In this document: piece by piece, positions 60,308-64,000 of the stretch
Position numbering within the stretch: position 1 is the first letter of the stretch
Layout of the letters: each line of letters opens with the position of its first letter
From: Prostheceraeus crozeri
Taxonomy: Eukaryota; Platyhelminthes; Polycladida; Euryleptidae
Direction of reading: 5' to 3'
DNA length: 64,000 nt
Assembly (NCBI GenBank): GCA_907163375.1
Contig: CAJQUW010001859.1
Location: 744,001-808,000 of the forward strand
Notes under the pieces: model-generated
What the model saw: only the letters and a program-made list of their open reading frames with translations
Told to the model about the DNA's origin: nothing
Databases searched by the model: none
Program-made: the position numbers and the translations under genes

Positions 60308-61811
60308 ATCGACTCTGGAGTCAGAGGTCAGAACACGACGGTCTAGACACAGTCGATCCCTAGTGTAGCTTCTGAAGAGGCCGTTAGTGCGCCTATATTG
60401 CAGAACAGCAAATCGCCAATAAAGGTATCTGTCCTCCGCTCGTCTCACGCATTAGTTAACTGGTTTCACGGTTCAAAATTCGTACAAAATTTCATAACAC
60501 AATCATCAGTTTTCCACTTCAAATATTAGATTAGCAGCTGTGGTTAATATGGATAATTGAATCTCGAATATTTTCAAGAAAATCAAGTACAAATGAATGA
60601 ATATCCTGCATTTCAAAAAACGCATTAATCAAGGTTCGATCAGGCTGAAATGAATAGGTCGTGAAGAAAAGTAGCAGACGTTTGTACATGTTTATCTACG
60701 AAAGAAGCTTGTATCAAGCTGCAAGCTCCTTCAAATTGATCGTGTAATAATTTTTGTTCGTTTAAGGTGGACATATGGAAATCTCAATTCCCAAACAGTG
60801 CCACCAAAAGTTCAAAATCAGTTTTGTGAAACATTGAATACGCCTGCACATTATTTGTTGGTATCTCAAAAGGCTTTGTCGACAAAATTTGAACGAATGC
60901 AGCGACACACTTACAGGATAATGAATAATGACTAAAAGTACGTATATCAAGCTACAGTTGAAAATAGGTCTGAAAATCATCTGTAGGACAAAGACACTCC
61001 TATTCACAAGTCGCGAGATTGCTGAACATGGGTGTCTCTAGTGAGCTTTTTCAATTGCAAATTTTGATATCAAAGGGAAGGTTACTTTCCATCTGTCACT
61101 TTATTGTCTGCATACCTTTATTTACACTTTTTCATTTATTTATTTATTTCATCTACATGTATGCGTTATTATTGCTATTTTTAAAAGATGATATTTACAA
61201 AGATGTTTCATCGAAGAATTTGATATCCCTGCAAACACACTTTTAAATATACATGTATTTCTGCTTCTTGTCATCAATGCACATTTTGTCTGCAATCTTG
61301 ATTCATCAATGAAATGTTATCTAGGTATGCTCTGGTGACAACAACACCGGAAGCATTATCAACGGAAGCACATGTGAGGAGGTGACTATTCAAATATTTT
61401 TCTTATTATCACTCTCAACCGACACACTGTGCATCACAATCTTTCCGTTTTAGAACAAACAGTCATCTTGAGGAAGTGCTTCCTATTCCCGTCAGCTTTA
61501 CGGACTTTAATTAATAAAGCAGCAAGATGCTTCACTAAGCTGATGTAAAAAATTCTCTTTGTCTTCGGGAATCCCATGGCTTACAATGTTGAGATGCAGC
61601 TTTCCTCATCACTTTATCCGATACTATGTAGCACTGGATATTCTTTGTTGCTCATTGTTGTTTGCTATTCATTGCCGAAGTGTGCTAATTTTCGTCATGA
61701 TATGTTTAGATTGCTATGGTTTCATAACACTTTCATCATTCTCTTGATTTTATTTTGTGTCCTTGCACTTTCAAGTAAACTGTTCAGCATCAACTTCATC
61801 TTTCCAATATT

Positions 61812-62506
61812 GGGTTTGTCCTATAACGCGTCATTAATTAAATGGAACCGTAATGACACCTCATTTAGCTGTCATTAAACGGGCACCGTCCATAGAAGCG
61901 TCATTTATTTTGCTCCATTTAACCGTAATAATCTTTTAATGGATGGATGTTCACGAACGCGTCACAAAAAATGCCATTCATTAATTAAACATAAATGAAA
62001 GAAGAATATTTAAAGGAGAGTAAGATCTTCATTAACATATAAATAACAGGCATATCGAGCAAGAGTTATCAATGTAAGACAACAGCTCTTATTGAATCAT
62101 CGCTTTCAAACGCACAACAGATTCCATGAAATGATTTGCTTTCAAAATCAACTACAGCGTAAGATCGAATCTTGGCTTTGGTTATACCTACGTGTACATG
62201 TACATACATGTTATGCATATAATCAACCCATAGGAATATCAATGTTGTGATGTCAGAAAGGGTCAAAATGACATCATGAAATCCCGTTACACGCGACATT
62301 GTGAAAAATTAATGGAAGCTTTTGCGCTATCCCTGCTTAATGACAGTCAGATGAAAGCATTCTAAAAATGAGATAAAAAACAGATAAAAATGAGCTTCTA
62401 TAAACACTAAAATGACAGATCTTTTAGCTGTCATATAGTTGGTTTCATTAAATTGTCTTCAACGTTTTATGACGGTTAAACAAATGACGCGTTATAGGAC
62501 AAGCCC
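61812..62506. mobile_element. MITE, 695 bp, with GGGYTTGTCC inverted ends
   Basis: The ends are inverted copies starting GGGYTTGTCCTATAACGCGT and extending to about 23 bp with one mismatch. ATT stands on both sides (61809-61811 and 62507-62509), a 3-bp duplication as in PIF/Harbinger-like elements. Internal copies of AACGCGTCA and TAGCTGTCAT repeat near both ends. It has no coding capacity and sits in an intron of the Ig gene. Confidence 0.75.
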
Positions 62507-63768
62507 ATTACCTCTAATATCTAATCATGTTCTCCTAACAACCACCGATCCAATCACTAGTAAGTGTAGCACACAGATAAACCCTATATTACCCGGTCGC
62601 TTTGATTCTTGGAAACCCGGGGGTTCCTGGAGCCCTCTGATTTTGATGTTCATTCGATTCATTTGTTCCCAAACTTACAAAACAACACAATTGATGTACA
62701 ATCATACCACTGGTGGAAGTATCAGTTTTTATCAACTCAGTCATCTTGTTGCTATAAATATCAAATTAAAACTTAAAAAATGTTATTTGTATTTGTTAGA
62801 AATTCCTGGTAGATGACTCTGAAAACGACATGTTTTGATAAGTTATCCCAGGAGAACGTGTTGAGGCAATGTTGGGAGTACGTTTTGATTCCATTGGGAT
62901 TCTTTAGTGACAAGGACTGCAACTCAAATGAACTTCTGGAAAATGCATGTAAATTATGCATTGTCTACAACTATCTTATTGATACACTGTGCAAAACAGC
63001 AACTGCGCATCCAAATGAATGAATGCACCAAAGATATTGTGTGACAAGAGAATCTGTCCATTTCTCAACTTGGGATCCTTTATTTGTAGCATTAAACTGG
63101 CAGCATCAACTGTAAATCCATTGTGGGCAGTGTTTGTGGGATATTGCACAATCACATACATGCAGATGCATTTATGGATGAATTAACATGTAAATCATAA
63201 CTTCATGTATATTTTGTCCATCGTCTACAAGAAATTTGAAGTGATTGAGATGATTTATTTTGTTAGAAATTGTCAAAAATGCTCGATTTTCAATTGACTT
63301 TTGATCTGCGTTTAATCAAAGGACAAATGTTTGATGTTTCCATTGACCAAATTTGATCACTCTTGATTCGGCTGTCATAAGCACCTACAACTAAACCTCA
63401 CAACAACATTGACTCATGGCTATTATAGTTTTTATATGGGTAAAATAGGGCTAGCCCTCCTTATTCAAATTTCCAATTTTAGGATATACCGGACACTTCC
63501 TTGGCGACACTCTTCGGGGTTTTATAAAATCGTTCACATTGTGTGCATTTGTGAAGTTAGTTTGCTTGCATTGCATATCCTCAGAACCCTCTATCCCTTT
63601 CCTTTATCCTTTCCTGACTCATTTCAAAATATTTTGAAGGGTACGTTGTTTTATTCTGTTCGCAAAAATAATCGGACCTATATCTTCATCATTGATGCTC
63701 GAGAGGTAAAAAATTGTAAAAAGGAAAAATGAACATGAAGGATGCCTGCAGCATCTTCCGTATTTCAG

Positions 63769-63834
63769 CAACATCAACAAGTACAACTAGAAGTACTCCG
63801 GTCACGATCAGTCAGGAGGGGACGACTCTTGCTG
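63769..63834 (+). CDS. Ig-domain gene, exon 4: Thr/Ser-rich stalk exon
   Basis: A 66-nt exon between acceptor CCGTATTTCAG and donor CTG|GTATGT, phase 1-1, in frame with exon 3. It reads TSTSTTRSTPVTISQEGTTL, a mucin-like segment likely to be O-glycosylated. The gene continues past the right edge, where further stalk and any membrane or cytoplasmic exons would lie. Confidence 0.55.
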
Positions 63835-64000
63835 GTATGTAAAATGTAGCATTTAATTATACAAATTGTGAAATGAATCAAACACATAGAGTAGAATAAA
63901 ATTTGTCAATGATAAAGAATTGGGATGAAATTCATCAAAAATGCATGTTTATGGATTCGTGCATGTTTACACGCTGTCAAACAAATTGACAATTTTTTTT

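Noticed and set aside
61325..61373. Further stalk exon with LVTTTPEALSTEAH
   Set aside because: An acceptor (TATCTAG) and a donor (GTGAGG) exist, but the frame needs phase 2 where the preceding exon gives phase 1, and the phase-1 reading hits a stop. It may be a dead exon.
61559..61878. Hydrophobic frames of 62 and 100 codons as a membrane protein
   Set aside because: T-rich sequence gives hydrophobic codons by default. The frame runs into the MITE end at 61812.

Overview
The window is AT-rich animal DNA, probably from a marine invertebrate. No rRNA, tRNA or operon was seen, genes are spliced with GT-AG introns, and most of the sequence is transposon debris. An echinoderm-like or other marine bilaterian genome is a guess from base composition and transposon flavour, not a demonstration.

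Layout. Bases 1-11.5 kb hold no host gene that I can support. They hold a TA-flanked MITE (630-1072), a hAT-type element with a perfect 8-bp target duplication (2506-3233), a Tc1/mariner-type element with a broken transposase (5586-6899) and an ORF-less 3.9-kb candidate DNA transposon (about 7621-11487). At 11.9-16.1 kb one LINE on the + strand is split by a second LINE on the - strand.

The centrepiece is a 28,674-bp element at 16533-45206. It begins AGTAGTAAC, ends GTTACTACT, and is flanked on both sides by the 6-bp duplication AATGGA. That, plus a protein-primed-type family B DNA polymerase, fits the Polinton/Maverick class. It is strange for that class. Its inverted arms are very long and filled with satellites: a GC-tract satellite of about 489 bp is expanded 17 units further in the right arm, and an AT-rich array is expanded in the left arm. 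Each arm carries an inward-facing promoter and copies of a module with hairpins and repeated CTTGCTATCAAG boxes. The 7-kb core encodes a spliced polymerase gene on the - strand (five short introns; proline-rich and zinc-finger N-terminal part; intact exonuclease and polymerase motifs; embedded endonuclease-VII-like finger). On the + strand it has a frameshifted TATA-binding-protein-like remnant, two small proteins and a duplicated zinc-finger fragment. No integrase, packaging ATPase, protease or major capsid gene was seen, so the copy probably depended on helpers for insertion.

From 45.2 to 50.1 kb there are two more LINE remnants. From 50.9 kb to the right edge runs a host gene on the + strand: a signal-peptide exon, an immunoglobulin V-type domain exon and two Thr-rich stalk exons. 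All junctions are phase 1 and the gene continues beyond the window. Its introns contain a Penelope-like fragment inside a possible hAT element, a Tc1-type transposase remnant, a 40-bp minisatellite and a 695-bp MITE.
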